A DNA stretch of 64,000 bases from NCBI RefSeq assembly GCF_036178845.1, contig NZ_CP108070.1, positions 11,222,001-11,286,000 of the forward strand. The letters run 5' to 3'. Position numbers and translations under genes: made by a program. Position 1 is the first letter of the stretch; the number at the start of each line of letters is the position of its first letter. The notes under the pieces were generated by a model. It had not been told where the DNA came from, made no database searches, and saw only the letters and a list, made by a program, of their open reading frames with translations. Shown one piece after another: positions 53,419 to 62,984 of this stretch. The stretch comes from Streptomyces sp. NBC_00271 (GTDB lineage Bacteria; Actinomycetota; Actinomycetes; Streptomycetales; Streptomycetaceae).

Positions 53419-54216
53419 TTAAATGATGTTGAGGCAGTCGAGGAACGGTGTGGCGGCCGAGGTGTTTCCTGTGATGCGGCAGTGGTCGCGCCAGGGTTTG
53501 CGGGTGGTGGCCCACGCGATGAAGTCGAGTGCCGTGCTGTGGACGCGGGTGGTGGCGTCCGCACCGGGTGTCACGGTCAGCTCCCCGTCCGGCCCGGACG
53601 CAGGGAAGACGGTGACGGTGGTGGCGCCTGGTCCGGTCAGGTCGAGGACGAGGGGCCTGTCGACGGTGGCGGTGAGTTCGGGTCCCTGCATCTGGGGGAG
53701 GCCGGCGAGCATGAAGTCGACGGCGGGGGCGACTTGGTCGTCGGTCGGTTCCGGCAGGGTGAACGGGAGCGGGCCGTCCGGGGCGAGCATGTCGTTGCGC
53801 AGGTGGCAGAAGACGTTGAACGCCATGGTGTTCGCCAGGAGGTGGCGCGGATACGTACCGAGCCCGGCCACCTCGACAGCCGCGTCGGCCCCCGGCGGTT
53901 CCTGGGCCGCTTCCAGGAGGTCCAGCTGCCGGGGAGTGCTGCGCCGCCACTCGTCGAGGACTTCCGCATGGTTCCAGCCGCGTCGTTCGTCGACGCGCAG
54001 GTCGTGATACCGCTCGCGGTTCTGCGGGAGGGAAGGGTCGGGCGGCGGCGGGTCCACCGCCTCGGAGGCGAGGGCCGCGAGGTGAGCCACCACGTCGATG
54101 ACACGCCAGCCGGCGCACGCGGACGGCAGCTCCCATTGCTCGTCGTCCACCTGGGGGATGATCTCAGCCAGTTGCGCCGTGCTCGAACGTGCGGCGGCGA
54201 TGCCGGCACGGGTCAT
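53419..54216 (-). CDS. Maleylpyruvate-isomerase-family, mycothiol-dependent protein
   Basis: This 265-residue protein has an N-terminal DinB-like metal-binding domain: QWELPSACAGWRVIDVVAHL, then NTMAFNVFCHLRNDML, which give the His ligands. The C-terminal part (LVLDLTGPGATTVTVFPASG, STALDFIAWATTRKPWRDH) is the SCP2-like helper domain of this family. Members use mycothiol, the actinobacterial thiol, in isomerase or transferase reactions; the exact substrate is unknown. ATG 54216 is the start. It lies 36 bp after the dehydrogenase gene and is read in the same direction, probably in one transcript with it and the aldehyde dehydrogenase. Confidence 0.85.
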   Translation of the reverse strand: MTRAGIAAARSSTAQLAEIIPQVDDEQWELPSACAGWRVIDVVAHLAALASEAVDPPPPDPSLPQNRERYHDLRVDERRGWNHAEVLDEWRRSTPRQLDLLEAAQEPPGADAAVEVAGLGTYPRHLLANTMAFNVFCHLRNDMLAPDGPLPFTLPEPTDDQVAPAVDFMLAGLPQMQGPELTATVDRPLVLDLTGPGATTVTVFPASGPDGELTVTPGADATTRVHSTALDFIAWATTRKPWRDHCRITGNTSAATPFLDCLNII

Positions 54217-54252
54217 CGTTCCTCCCTCGCCTCTCTCGATTGGACGGCCCGG

Positions 54253-55162
54253 TCAGGACGCGGCCTTGCGGGACATGCGGTAGGTCGCGGCGACGTCCGC
54301 GCGGCCGAGTCCGTCGTCGGCCGCGAGGCGGAGGCGTTCACGTACGACTTCCGCGATGCCCAGGTGCAGGCCGGCGGCGCGCGCGGTGTCGGTGATCAGG
54401 CCGGCGTCCTTGGCCGCTGCTTCGAGGGGGAAGGAAGGGGCGTCGAGGTCGTCGTCGATCATCTTCGGGCCCTTGCTCTGGACGTACGGGCTGTTGAGGC
54501 CGCTGTCGTCAATGACCTCGATGACCAGGCGGGGGGTCCACCCCCAGGGTGCCGGCGAGGGTGAGGGACTCCGCGATGCCCTCGACGGTGGTCAGGACCC
54601 AGGCGTTGTAGGCGAGTTTGAGGCTGCTCGGCTGGCCGACCTCGTCGAGCCACACGGTGCGTTTGCCCACCGCCTCCAGTACCGGTCGCACCTCTTCCCG
54701 TGCCTCCTGCCGGGGAGAGGCAGCCAGGATGGTCAGGGTGCCGGCCACGGCCGGTTCCTTGGTGCCGAGGAGGGGGGCTTCGACGTACGCGACGTTCAGG
54801 CGGGTCGCCTGTTCCGCGAGACGGCGGGACCCGTCCGGGGAGACCGTGCACGTCTGCACCCACACCGTGTGGCCGCCCAGGCCGTCGCGGGCCTGGTCCA
54901 TCACGTCGGCGACCACCTTCTCGTTCGCGAGCGCGGTCAGTACGATGTCGGCGCCTTGGCAGGCCTCGGCCGGCGTGTCGCACACCGCGGCGCCGACGTC
55001 GGCCAGCGGTTCGGCGGTGGCGCGGTTGCGGTTCCACGCGCGCAGCCCCACTCCCGCCGCCGCGATGTTGCGTGCCATGGCCTCCCCCATGGTCCCCGTG
55101 CCGAGCACGGCGACCACGGGCCTTCCCTGCCCGGACGGCGGGGTCCGGTTTGTTCCGCGCAT
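54253..55162 (-). pseudogene. 3-Hydroxyisobutyrate-dehydrogenase-like enzyme, homopolymer frameshift
   Basis: The N-terminal Rossmann motif is VVAVLGTGTMGEAMARNIAA. The substrate loop is YVEAPLLGTKEPAVAGTLTI, and the catalytic Lys is in SSLKLAYNAWVLTTVEGIAE. After LAGTLGVDP a run of six C (54531-54536) puts the frame one base off. The remaining part, LVIEVIDDSGLNSPYVQSKG, DAPSFPLEAAAKDAGLITDT and LRLAADDGLGRADVAATYRM, is in another frame up to the stop at 54253. With five C the protein would be normal, about 300 residues. Either it is inactivated or the C run was misread. The gene sits between the aldehyde dehydrogenase and mycothiol-enzyme genes. Confidence 0.8.
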
Positions 55163-55250
55163 CGTCGCGCCTCCCTACGATCGACGCGCCGCGCGCCGCG
55201 ACGGCCGGCGGGCATGCCGTGGTGTCGACTGCCGCCGCGTATCGGGGAGT

Positions 55251-56633
55251 TCAGGCGTCTTGGCCGATCCAGACGGTCTTGGCGTTCATGAACTCCCGCA
55301 TGCCGAGGTCGGACAGCTCGCGTCCGTAGCCGCTGCGTTTGACGCCACCGAAGGGGATCTCGGGGTAGCTGGTCGTGTTGCCGTTGATGAAGGCCATGCC
55401 CGACTGCACGTCGCGGACGAAGAGTTCGCGTTCGGCCTCGTCCTCGCTCCACAGGTTCGACCCGAGGCCGTAGGGGTGCCCGTTGGCTTCCCGCAAGGCC
55501 TCCTCCAGGGAGGGGACCGCCCACACCTGCGCCACGGGGCCGAAGACCTCCTCGTGGTACATCCGCATCTCAGGTGTGATGCCGGTCAGCACCGTGGGCG
55601 GGTAGAACCAGCCGGGCCCGTCCGGGCGTTCACCGCCCAAGAGGACCGTCGCGCCCTTGGCGACGGCGTCGTCGACGTAGGACTCCACGTCCCGCCGGCC
55701 GGACTCGGTGGCGAGCGGTCCGACGTCGGTGCCCTCGTCCATCGGGTCGCCCACCACCAGCGCGCCCATCTTCGCCACGAACATCTCGATGAATGCGTCA
55801 CCGATGTCCTCGTGCACGAAGAACCGCTTGCCGTTGATGCAGGACTGCCCGTTGTTCAGACATCGCGCCTTGACCGCGACGTCGGTGGCTTGCTCCAGAT
55901 TCGTGGAGGGCATGACGATGAACGGGTCGGAGCCGCCGAGTTCGAGGACCACCTTCTTGATCTCGTCGCCGGCGATGGTGGCCACCGACCGCCCCGCCGG
56001 TTCACTGCCGGTCAGCGTCGCTGCCGCCACCCGCGGGTCGCGCAGCACCTGCTCCACCCTCCCCGCGGAGATCAGCAGGGTCTGGAAGACGTCGTCAGGG
56101 AAGCCCGCGTCGCGGAAGAGTTCTTCCAGATACAGGGCGCACTGCGGCACGTTCGAGGCGTGCTTGAGCAGACCCACGTTCCCCGCCATCAGCGCGGGCG
56201 CGGCGAACCGCATGGCCTGCCACAACGGCAGATTCCACGGCATCACCGCGAGCACCGCACCGATCGGCTGGTACGTCACGAACGTCTGCTTCGCGCCCAC
56301 GCGCCCGCCGTCACCCTCTAGGTCCCGCAGGAACGCGGGGCCCTCAGTGGCGTAGAAGCGCAGCCCGCGCACGCACTTGGCCACTTCCTCCTCCGCCGCC
56401 CGGAAGGTCTTGCCCATTTCCGTGGTGATCATCGAGCTGACGCTCTCGACCTCCTTCTCCAGACGGTCGGCCGCATGGTGCAGCCACTCCGCCCGCTGCT
56501 CGACGCTCGTCAGCCGGTACGAGGCAGCCGCAGCCGCCGCCCGCGCGAGCTTGTCCTCCAGTTCCTCAGGAGTCAGTTCGTCGAACCTCCTGAGGACCTC
56601 ACCTGTCAAAGGACTCGTCGTTGCGATAGCCAT
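55251..56633 (-). CDS. Aldehyde dehydrogenase (succinate-semialdehyde-dehydrogenase-like)
   Basis: This 460-residue NAD(P)-dependent aldehyde dehydrogenase has motifs in order: GAVLAVMPWNLPLWQAMRFA, LLKHASNVPQCALYLEELF, VAAATLTGSEPAGRSVATIA, the catalytic base in KKVVLELGGSDPFIVMPSTN, the nucleophile in ARCLNNGQSCINGKRFFVHE, and YHEEVFGPVAQVWAV. The closing PEIPFGGVKRSGYGRELSDL is that of the succinate-semialdehyde group. ATG 56633 is used. It is first of a minus-strand row with a dehydrogenase and a mycothiol-dependent enzyme, and divergent from an alcohol dehydrogenase. An inverted repeat lies between them, suggesting joint control of an alcohol/aldehyde route. Confidence 0.9.
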   Translation of the reverse strand: MAIATTSPLTGEVLRRFDELTPEELEDKLARAAAAAASYRLTSVEQRAEWLHHAADRLEKEVESVSSMITTEMGKTFRAAEEEVAKCVRGLRFYATEGPAFLRDLEGDGGRVGAKQTFVTYQPIGAVLAVMPWNLPLWQAMRFAAPALMAGNVGLLKHASNVPQCALYLEELFRDAGFPDDVFQTLLISAGRVEQVLRDPRVAAATLTGSEPAGRSVATIAGDEIKKVVLELGGSDPFIVMPSTNLEQATDVAVKARCLNNGQSCINGKRFFVHEDIGDAFIEMFVAKMGALVVGDPMDEGTDVGPLATESGRRDVESYVDDAVAKGATVLLGGERPDGPGWFYPPTVLTGITPEMRMYHEEVFGPVAQVWAVPSLEEALREANGHPYGLGSNLWSEDEAERELFVRDVQSGMAFINGNTTSYPEIPFGGVKRSGYGRELSDLGMREFMNAKTVWIGQDA

Positions 56634-56655
56634 GAATCCACGCTATTACCGCCCG

Positions 56656-56689
56656 ATAAGGTGAGCAACTCACTCATTTGCCACCTTAT
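56656..56689. promoter_or_regulatory. Inverted repeat between aldehyde and alcohol dehydrogenase genes
   Basis: ATAAGGTG (56656-56663) and CACCTTAT (56682-56689) are perfect reverse complements. The inner flanks (AGCAACT / ATTTGC) continue the symmetry imperfectly with a one-base shift. It lies 23 bp before the aldehyde dehydrogenase start in an AT-rich window and is a good repressor-site candidate. Confidence 0.65.
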
Positions 56690-56957
56690 TGGCCTCGCGA
56701 AGCGGCATGCTGGTCGCCGGGAGCCATGCCCTTCAGATCGGCCAGACCCCGCCGTCCAGCAGCGACGACCCGCCAAAACGGCTGCCATCTCACACGCTGT
56801 CGACCGCCCAGCACAGCACCGGATGCGTCGCAACCGCAGGTGCGCAAGCATGGTGATGTCCGCAGTGGCGGCCGCGGTGACCGACGCCGGAACCTGCTTC
56901 CCACCCGCGCCGCCCGGCCTGAGCCGCTTTCCGCTCGTCCGCGAGAGCGAGGCACTC

Positions 56958-58034
56958 ATGACGCAGATGCAGGCAGCCCGGATGCACGGATACAAGGAAC
57001 CCCTCCGGATCGAAGAGGTCCCCATGCCCGAGCCCGGGCCGGAAGAGATACTCCTGAAGGTCGCCGCAACAGGCATGTGCCGAAGCGACTACCAGCAGCT
57101 CGAAGGCTACTTCGAGGGCCCGTTCCCGGTGGAGCTGCCCTACATCCCCGGTCACGAGGTCACGGGCCGAGTAGCGGGACTGGGCAGCGCCGTGCCCAAG
57201 ACGGTGGGCTATTCGGAGGGCGACATGGTCGTGGTCAATCCCAGCTGGGGAGACGGCACGTGCCGGCAGTGCCGCGAAGGCAACGAACAGTTGTGCAGCG
57301 GGAACGGTCGGTGGGTGGGATTCGGGCCTCCAGGAGGCTTCGCCGAGTACATGGCCGTGGAGTGCCGCCATGCGATCCCCGTCTCGGAGGACGCCGCGAA
57401 AGCACCCGAGCTCCTCGCCCCCATGACCGACGCGGGCATGACCCCGTACCGGGGGATGCGCAAGCTCCGGGACGCGGGCAAGCTCGGCCCCGGCAGGACC
57501 GTCGCCGTCACGGGCATCGGCGGGCTCGGAAGCTACGCGATCCAGTACGCGAAGTTGCTCGGAGGCGGCGCCACCGTGGTGGCCCTCGCGCGCACGGACA
57601 GCAAACTGGACGTCGCGAAGGAGAACGGCGCGGACCACGGGATCAACGTCAGGAACAAGTCCACCGAGGCCATCCAGGACGAACTGGAAAGTCTGACCGG
57701 CCGGAGAACGATCCACGCCATCCTGGACTGCGTCGGCAGCGAGACGTCCATCTCCATGGGATTCGACCTGCTCGGCCCCGAAGGCGCACTGGCGGCCGTC
57801 GGTCTCATGAGCCAGCGCGTCGAGCACCGGCAGTTCCCCTTCGTGGGCACGGAGCTGTCCTATCTCGGTTCCTTCTGGGGCAACCACCTGGACCTCGTCG
57901 ACGTGCTCTCACTCGCGGAAGCCGGTCTCGTCAAGCACAACGTCACCAAGGTCGAACTGGAAGACATCAACGAGAACCTGGAAGCCCTGGGTCGTGGCGA
58001 CGTCGTCGGACGCCAGGTCATCGTGTTCGAATGA
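56958..58034 (+). CDS. Zinc-dependent alcohol dehydrogenase
   Basis: This 358-residue medium-chain dehydrogenase has catalytic-zinc residues in VAATGMCRSDYQQLEGYF (Cys) and IPGHEVTGRVAGLGSAV (His-Glu), and the structural-zinc loop in GTCRQCREGNEQLCSG, where three cysteines are evident. The NAD(P)-binding motif is VAVTGIGGLGSYAIQYAKLL. The rest (LDCVGSETSISMGFDLLGPE, GRQVIVFE) is standard. ATG 56958 (MTQMQAARMHGYKEPLRIEE) is chosen because the long upstream frame is non-homologous; GAGCGAGG lies upstream. It is divergent from the aldehyde dehydrogenase 325 bp away. Together they could oxidise an alcohol to the acid. Confidence 0.9.
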   Translation: MTQMQAARMHGYKEPLRIEEVPMPEPGPEEILLKVAATGMCRSDYQQLEGYFEGPFPVELPYIPGHEVTGRVAGLGSAVPKTVGYSEGDMVVVNPSWGDGTCRQCREGNEQLCSGNGRWVGFGPPGGFAEYMAVECRHAIPVSEDAAKAPELLAPMTDAGMTPYRGMRKLRDAGKLGPGRTVAVTGIGGLGSYAIQYAKLLGGGATVVALARTDSKLDVAKENGADHGINVRNKSTEAIQDELESLTGRRTIHAILDCVGSETSISMGFDLLGPEGALAAVGLMSQRVEHRQFPFVGTELSYLGSFWGNHLDLVDVLSLAEAGLVKHNVTKVELEDINENLEALGRGDVVGRQVIVFE

Positions 58035-58202
58035 CGGTCGTCGAATTCATCGCCTTCAAATGACGGTCGCCGAATGACGATCACGTCCGATATCACGCTG
58101 GATCGCGCAGAGCACCCAGGCGGTCGGCCCGGGTGCTCTCCGCGGACATCAGGTTGACATCAGGCCGGACATCGCTCGGCGCTGAACAACCGCTCCCCTC
58201 GG

Positions 58203-58898
58203 TCAGGACAGAGCCGTGACGAGCTCCTTGGCGAGAGGGCCCGAGGAGGCGGGGTTCTGCCCCGTGAAGAGGTTGCGGTCCACGACTGTGTACGGTTCCC
58301 AGGCGGGACCCCGCGAATACTGGGTGGGCAGCTTCTTCAACTCGTCCTCCAGCAGCCACTTGGCCTTGTCGGCGAAACCGACACCGGCCTCCTCCTCGTT
58401 GCAGAAACCCGTCAAACGGTAGTTCGCGAACGGCGTTTCGCCGTTCGCATCACGGGTCGCGAGGAGAGCGGCGGGGGCATGGCAGACGATGCCGAGCGGA
58501 TTGCCGGAAGCGAGTGCCTCCCGCAGCAGTGCCCCGGAGTCGGGGTCGACCGAGAGGTCCTCCATCGGACCGTGACCGCCGGGGTAGTAGACCGCGTCAT
58601 AGTCCTCCAGGCGAACCTCCTGGAGAGAGATGGGATGCCTCAGTTCATCCGCGGCCTCGATGACGGCCTCCTCCTGGAGGGCGTTCTCTTCGCCGCCCGC
58701 CATACGGGGCTCCAGGCTCATCGTGTCCACAACGGGAACGACCCCAGCCGGAGTTGCCACGGTGACCTCGTGTCCGGCGTCGGTGAACACGCTGTAAGGC
58801 GCCACGAACTCCTCGGCCCAGTACCCGGTGGGATGTCGGTGCCCGTCCTTCATGGTCCAGTAGCTCGCGCCGGTCAGCACACACAATATCTTGGCCAT
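58203..58898 (-). CDS. DJ-1/PfpI-family protein (Hsp31/glyoxalase III-like)
   Basis: This 231-residue class I glutamine-amidotransferase-like protein begins MAKILCVLTGASYWTMKDGH. The catalytic Cys-His lies in LGIVCHAPAALLATRDANGE. The acidic partner is likely Glu in TGYWAEEFVAPYSVF. YDAVYYPGGHGPMEDLSVDP is the family GGHG loop. Members of the Hsp31/YhbO branch act as glyoxalase III or deglycase. The neighbouring alcohol/aldehyde genes fit reactive-aldehyde metabolism, an inference only. ATG 58898 has GAGGAGCG. Confidence 0.85.
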   Translation of the reverse strand: MAKILCVLTGASYWTMKDGHRHPTGYWAEEFVAPYSVFTDAGHEVTVATPAGVVPVVDTMSLEPRMAGGEENALQEEAVIEAADELRHPISLQEVRLEDYDAVYYPGGHGPMEDLSVDPDSGALLREALASGNPLGIVCHAPAALLATRDANGETPFANYRLTGFCNEEEAGVGFADKAKWLLEDELKKLPTQYSRGPAWEPYTVVDRNLFTGQNPASSGPLAKELVTALS

Positions 58899-59187
58899 GA
58901 GACGCTCCTCGGTAAGACGTTGCCCTGGAACGGGCATGAGGTGACCGGGTTTCACGTGCCCATCAAGTGTGAGCGGGCATCCTGGGGTCGGCAACTTGTG
59001 GCCGACCGAGGCGTACACACATCGGCCTCGCGGAATTTCAACAGGGTTTCTACACCGCCATACAGGAAATGTGCGACACGAATACATCACCGTTTTGGGT
59101 GAGGTATTTTCGGCGATGCGTTTTCTTGGGGTGCGGAGGTCTGTATGGGTAAGTAAACTGACGGATCCGGCGTTCCGAAGGACTGCC

Positions 59188-59718
59188 ATGATCAAACCCT
59201 ATGGCCCCTACGATTTCCTGTCGGCGATACGGACCTTCTCGTTGACCTCGGCGTCCGTGGCCGACGGCGAGTCATTGGCCCGCGAGCAGGTGAGCGGCAT
59301 CCTGGGAGCAGGCGGATCGGACATCTCACCGCAGCTGAGCTGGTCCGGTTTTCCCGAGGAGACGCGGAGTTTCACGGTGGCGATGTTCGACCCGGATGTG
59401 CCCACGGCTTCGGGCTTCTGGCACTGGGCCGTAGCCAATCTGCCCGCCTCCGTGACCGACCTACCGGCCGGGGCGGGAGACGGCAGGGAGCTGCCTGGCA
59501 GCGCGGTGACGCTGCCCAACGACGCCGGCTACAGCAGGTACCTCGGCCCGGCGACGCCTCCGGGCAACGGCCCGGACCGTTACTTTCTCGTCGTGCATGC
59601 CGTCGACGTGGAAGAACTGGAGGTGTCAGGGGAAACGCCCCCTGCCTGCCTGGACTTCCTCCTGTTCAGCCACGCGATTGCGAGGGCGACCATGTACGGC
59701 ACTTTTGAGCGGGCCTAG
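59188..59718 (+). CDS. YbhB/YbcL-family (PEBP) protein
   Basis: This 176-residue phosphatidylethanolamine-binding-protein-fold protein shows [40 protein letters not shown] (the conserved DPD-x-P...HW box), [20 protein letters not shown] (the GP-x-P-P-x-G-x-x-H-R-Y box, here with Asp for His) and VVHAVDV. ATG 59188 has GAAGGA and gives the family-typical start [10 protein letters not shown]. The role of bacterial members is unclear; they may bind small ligands or inhibit kinases or proteases. Confidence 0.85.
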   Translation: MIKPYGPYDFLSAIRTFSLTSASVADGESLAREQVSGILGAGGSDISPQLSWSGFPEETRSFTVAMFDPDVPTASGFWHWAVANLPASVTDLPAGAGDGRELPGSAVTLPNDAGYSRYLGPATPPGNGPDRYFLVVHAVDVEELEVSGETPPACLDFLLFSHAIARATMYGTFERA

Positions 59719-59748
59719 TACTGCGCGGTCGCCCTGTTTCCGGTCGCC

Positions 59749-60606
59749 CTATTTCCACATGTAGTTCTCGGCGGCGTCGACGATCAGATTCTTGACCGCC
59801 TGCGGATGCGAGACCAGGGACACGTGCGAGGAGTCGATCTCCACCGTCTTTCGGGCCTTCGCCCGCTTCGCCTCGTACCGCTCCAGGCTCGGGTTGATCG
59901 CCTGGTCCTGTTTGCCGACAAGGACGTAGACGGGTTTGTTGCGCCATGCGGCGCCGGTGAGTTTGTCCGCGAACGCCGAAAGCGCGATCGGACGCTGTGT
60001 GACAGCCATGATGTCGGTCTGACTTGTGGGCAGGTCCGCGGCGAAGACCTGGTGCAGTTTGTTCGGCTGTACGTACACGTCCGTGCCGGTGGTGCCGTCG
60101 CCGTTGCGGAAGGGCACCTGCTTCAGAGCTTTGGTGAGTGGGACGGGAGCGAACTTCGCGGAGAGGCTGGAGAACGACTCTCCCACATCGGGCATGATCG
60201 CGTTGATGTACACGAGAGCCTTGACATTGTCGTTTCCGGCTGCAGCCTGCGAGATCACCTCTCCGCCGTAGGAATGACCGACCAGGACGATCGGTCCCTT
60301 GACGGACTTCAGGAAACTCGCGAGGTAGGTCGAGTCCTGGGGGATACCGCGGAGGGGGTTGGCCGGTGCGGCCACCGTGTAGCCGTTCTGCTGGAGCCGT
60401 TTCGCGACACCGTTCCAGCTCGACGAGTCGGCGAAGGCGCCGTGCACGAGCACGATAGTGGGCTTCTCCCTGCCGGGATCACCGCTCGGGCCACCTGCCT
60501 GCGCTGTAACGGGTGTCAGGGCGTAGGTGATTCCCGATACCGCCAGGAGTGCCGCACTCCAACGGACGATGTTCAGGTTGCGGCGCGACTTGCAGGGTAT
60601 TCGCAT
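59749..60606 (-). CDS. Secreted alpha/beta hydrolase
   Basis: This 285-residue exported hydrolase is a close relative of the 45.3-kb gene. It has a signal peptide (RRNLNIVRWSAALLAVSGIT then PVTAQAGGP), KPTIVLVHGAFADSSSWNGV, NPLRGIPQDSTYLASFLKSV, the elbow GPIVLVGHSYGGEVISQAAA, VYVLVGKQDQAINPSLERY and VEIDSSHVSLVSHPQAVKNL with the His. Unlike the 45.3-kb protein it ends right after the catalytic domain (AAENYMWK) with no sorting signal, so it should be released. ATG 60606 follows GAAGGA. Confidence 0.85.
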   Translation of the reverse strand: MRIPCKSRRNLNIVRWSAALLAVSGITYALTPVTAQAGGPSGDPGREKPTIVLVHGAFADSSSWNGVAKRLQQNGYTVAAPANPLRGIPQDSTYLASFLKSVKGPIVLVGHSYGGEVISQAAAGNDNVKALVYINAIMPDVGESFSSLSAKFAPVPLTKALKQVPFRNGDGTTGTDVYVQPNKLHQVFAADLPTSQTDIMAVTQRPIALSAFADKLTGAAWRNKPVYVLVGKQDQAINPSLERYEAKRAKARKTVEIDSSHVSLVSHPQAVKNLIVDAAENYMWK

Positions 60607-60829
60607 GTCATTCCTTCGGTGCGAGGGCGTCGAGCGAGGCCCGGTATTCCAGCGTCGAGGACTCGTGCCGCCATGTCCCCGCGCACGGGCCATCCGAGTG
60701 AGCGCACCCCGGAGGCGCGGAGTCTCCCGTCTCTCGATGACTTCGCTCCCGGGTCCCGCACTGCGACCATCGGCCAATCACCCGCGGACTCGCACGCGTC
60801 GCCGCCCTCTGTCGCTCGAGCGCGGCTGC

Positions 60830-61130
60830 ACCGCCACTCAGGCCTCCTGGGCGCTCGGGCTGGGCGGTGCCGGACAAACCGTGGGCCGCATTCTGTACGC
60901 CGCTCTCGCCCGCCGCACCACCGTGACGGCGCGCACGGCGGTCTTGCTCGCGCTGGGCGGGATCACCACAGGCGTCGGGGAGGTTCCAGATCCCAGAGAG
61001 GCCCGGATCGAGCGTCTGAAGGCCCAGAACGCCGAGTTGAAGGACCGCGTCACTGACCGGGACGCGACCATCGGAGGCCTGACCTAGTTCAAGAAGCTCG
61101 CACTGTGCCGATCAACGGTCAGTTGTGATT
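60830..61130 (+). pseudogene. Coiled-coil protein remnant with internal stop, possible recombinase accessory
   Basis: The frame reads GRILYAALARRTTVTARTAV, then EARIERLKAQNAELKDRVTD, RDATIGGLT, a TAG at 61085-61087, then FKKLALCR in the same frame. The pattern (helix-turn-helix-like start, then heptad-like RIERLKAQNAELK and ELT-x-FK) resembles small accessory proteins next to integrases. The stop where an acidic residue is expected and the missing C-terminus suggest decay. The family assignment is weak. Confidence 0.35.
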
Positions 61131-61234
61131 TCCCGCCGTCGACGGTGCGGACCAGGCCCGTGAGCCAGGCGGTGGCGAGGTCGGTGCAGGCACAGGATGG
61201 TGGCGACCTCGCGTGGCTCGCCGTGGCGGCCGGG

Positions 61235-62152
61235 CTAGGGCCGGAGCACGATTTTGCCGTGGGTGTGCCGTCGTTCCAGTTCACGGAACGCGTTTCGCAC
61301 CCGTTCCAGCGGGTAGGTGCGGGCGATCGGCACCTCCAGCTCTCCGCGCGCGGCCAGCCGGGCAAGTTCGCCGAGCACGACCGCGCACGCCGCCGCACCT
61401 TCTCCGTAGGTTCGTGCCCCCACCCTCGCCGCGGCCTGCCAGTCGCTGATCGTGTTGATCCGCTCGGGCGGCACGCCCAACTCCACTGCCAGTTCCACGT
61501 AGCCGTCGCCGAACGTGTCGATGAACGCGTCGACATTCCCGCCGGAAGCCTGCCGGATCCGTTCGGCCACGTCCTGCCCGTACTCGACCGGGATGACACC
61601 GCGATCCTTCAACCAGGCATGGTTCTGCTCGCTCGCCAGCCCGATCACCGTGGCGCCGCGCCGCTGCGCGAGCTGCACGGCAAGAGACCCGACGCCGCCC
61701 GCCGCACCGGACACGACAACCGTGTCGGCCGGTTGGGGGTCCACGGCGAACAGGGTGGCGTACGCGGTCGTGCCGGCCACGTACAACGACCCGGCCACGT
61801 CCCAGGACAGCCCCTCCGGGCGCGAGGTCAGATTCACGTCGTCGACCACGACGAACTCCGCGTGGCTGGCCCTGTGATGGGTGAAGCCCAGGACCTCGTC
61901 GCCCACCGCGACGCCGCGCACCTGCGGACCGGCTTCCACCACGATGCCGGCCAGATCGCTGCCCTGCCCGGAAGGGAACGTCGCCGGCCAGCGTCCATGC
62001 CGGGCGCCCTCGCGGATCATCGTCTCGCCGGGCTGGATCCCGGCCGCGCGGACCTCGACCAGCACCTGCCCGGGGCCGGGTGCAGGCCGGTCCACCTCCT
62101 CCACCCGCAGCACATCGATCCCGCCGTACTCGTTGAACCGCACCGCCTTCAT
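61235..62152 (-). CDS. NADP-dependent quinone-oxidoreductase-like enzyme
   Basis: This 305-residue medium-chain dehydrogenase has no zinc ligands, as in the quinone oxidoreductase branch. It begins MKAVRFNEYGGIDVLRVEEV. Other features are FPSGQGSDLAGIVVEAGPQV, SLYVAGTTAYATLFAVDPQP and the NADPH motif VVVSGAAGGVGSLAVQLAQR, closing ERVRNAFRELERRHTHGKIV. ATG 62152 is preferred over the longer frame. The gene is alone on this strand; the substrate is unknown. Confidence 0.9.
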   Translation of the reverse strand: MKAVRFNEYGGIDVLRVEEVDRPAPGPGQVLVEVRAAGIQPGETMIREGARHGRWPATFPSGQGSDLAGIVVEAGPQVRGVAVGDEVLGFTHHRASHAEFVVVDDVNLTSRPEGLSWDVAGSLYVAGTTAYATLFAVDPQPADTVVVSGAAGGVGSLAVQLAQRRGATVIGLASEQNHAWLKDRGVIPVEYGQDVAERIRQASGGNVDAFIDTFGDGYVELAVELGVPPERINTISDWQAAARVGARTYGEGAAACAVVLGELARLAARGELEVPIARTYPLERVRNAFRELERRHTHGKIVLRP

Positions 62153-62984
62153 CGCGTGATCACCGCTCTTCCTCGTTCGGACAGGTCTTGGACGCTCACG
62201 CCCCGGACGGCCACACATCGACCGGGCCATCGCATTCAACGGTTCAGGAACGGAGCTGTCTTCCCAGGATCAACGGTCCGAGGAAGTATTTGACGAACGG
62301 TCATATCACTGCTGGCAATTGGCAACTGGCACGGGGATGCACCGCGACGGCCTCGATACCTGCCCCCTGCCTGCCGGACGCCGCCCTCAGCGCGGTCGAC
62401 AGCGATGACTTCCGCGCCACCGTCAGCCTCGTCGACAACGCACCCTCGACCCGACCCGACCCGACCCGACCCGCACCGGGTGCAGGGGTGCAGGGGTGCA
62501 GGGTCACGAAGGGACACGCTTGTCGGAAGCCCCCCGAACTTCTTCTGCACCAGAGCGACACGGTCGGCTGGACCGCCGGACACGGCCTCCGGCGTGATCT
62601 CGTCACAACGAAACACGCCCAGCGCGGGAAACAGCGAGTGCGGAAACCAGCGCGGCCACATGCCCGGTCGTACTCCAGCAACCCTGCGTACAGACACGCC
62701 GGGAAGTGCGCCTTCAAGTACGTGGACTGGAGGTCGGAGACGGTGAATACGGCACATAGGGGTCGCGGGCTCCACCTCACCTCATCCGATCAAGCCCCTC
62801 CCACCCGGCTTGATCTGGAACCCCGCGTCCTGTTCGTTCCCACGGCCAAGTGATCAAGGTCTGAGCGGCATTGAAGCCCGGGCGCGGACCGAGCCGACCC
62901 GCCGCTCCCGGATGCCCATTGCCTCGCGGCCCTGGGCTGTTTAAGGAGTGGCTGCATGCGGTTGATGCCTTGTAGGGTCCGATT
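62153..62984. other. Intergenic stretch with two short tandem repeats
   Basis: About 830 bp between divergent genes. Apart from the microsatellite-like tract at 62446-62504 no feature was found. Overlapping long open frames on both strands lack motifs. Confidence 0.5.
62446..62504. repeat. Two adjacent short tandem repeats
   Basis: (GACCC)5 at about 62448-62473 is followed within a few bases by three copies of GGTGCAGG (about 62479-62503). Both are nearly perfect. They lie in non-coding DNA. Confidence 0.7.

Noticed and set aside
52690..54540. Programmed ribosomal frameshifting in the two broken enzymes
   Set aside because: No slippery heptamer with downstream structure is evident, and neither family is known to use frameshifting; indels in C/G runs are simpler.
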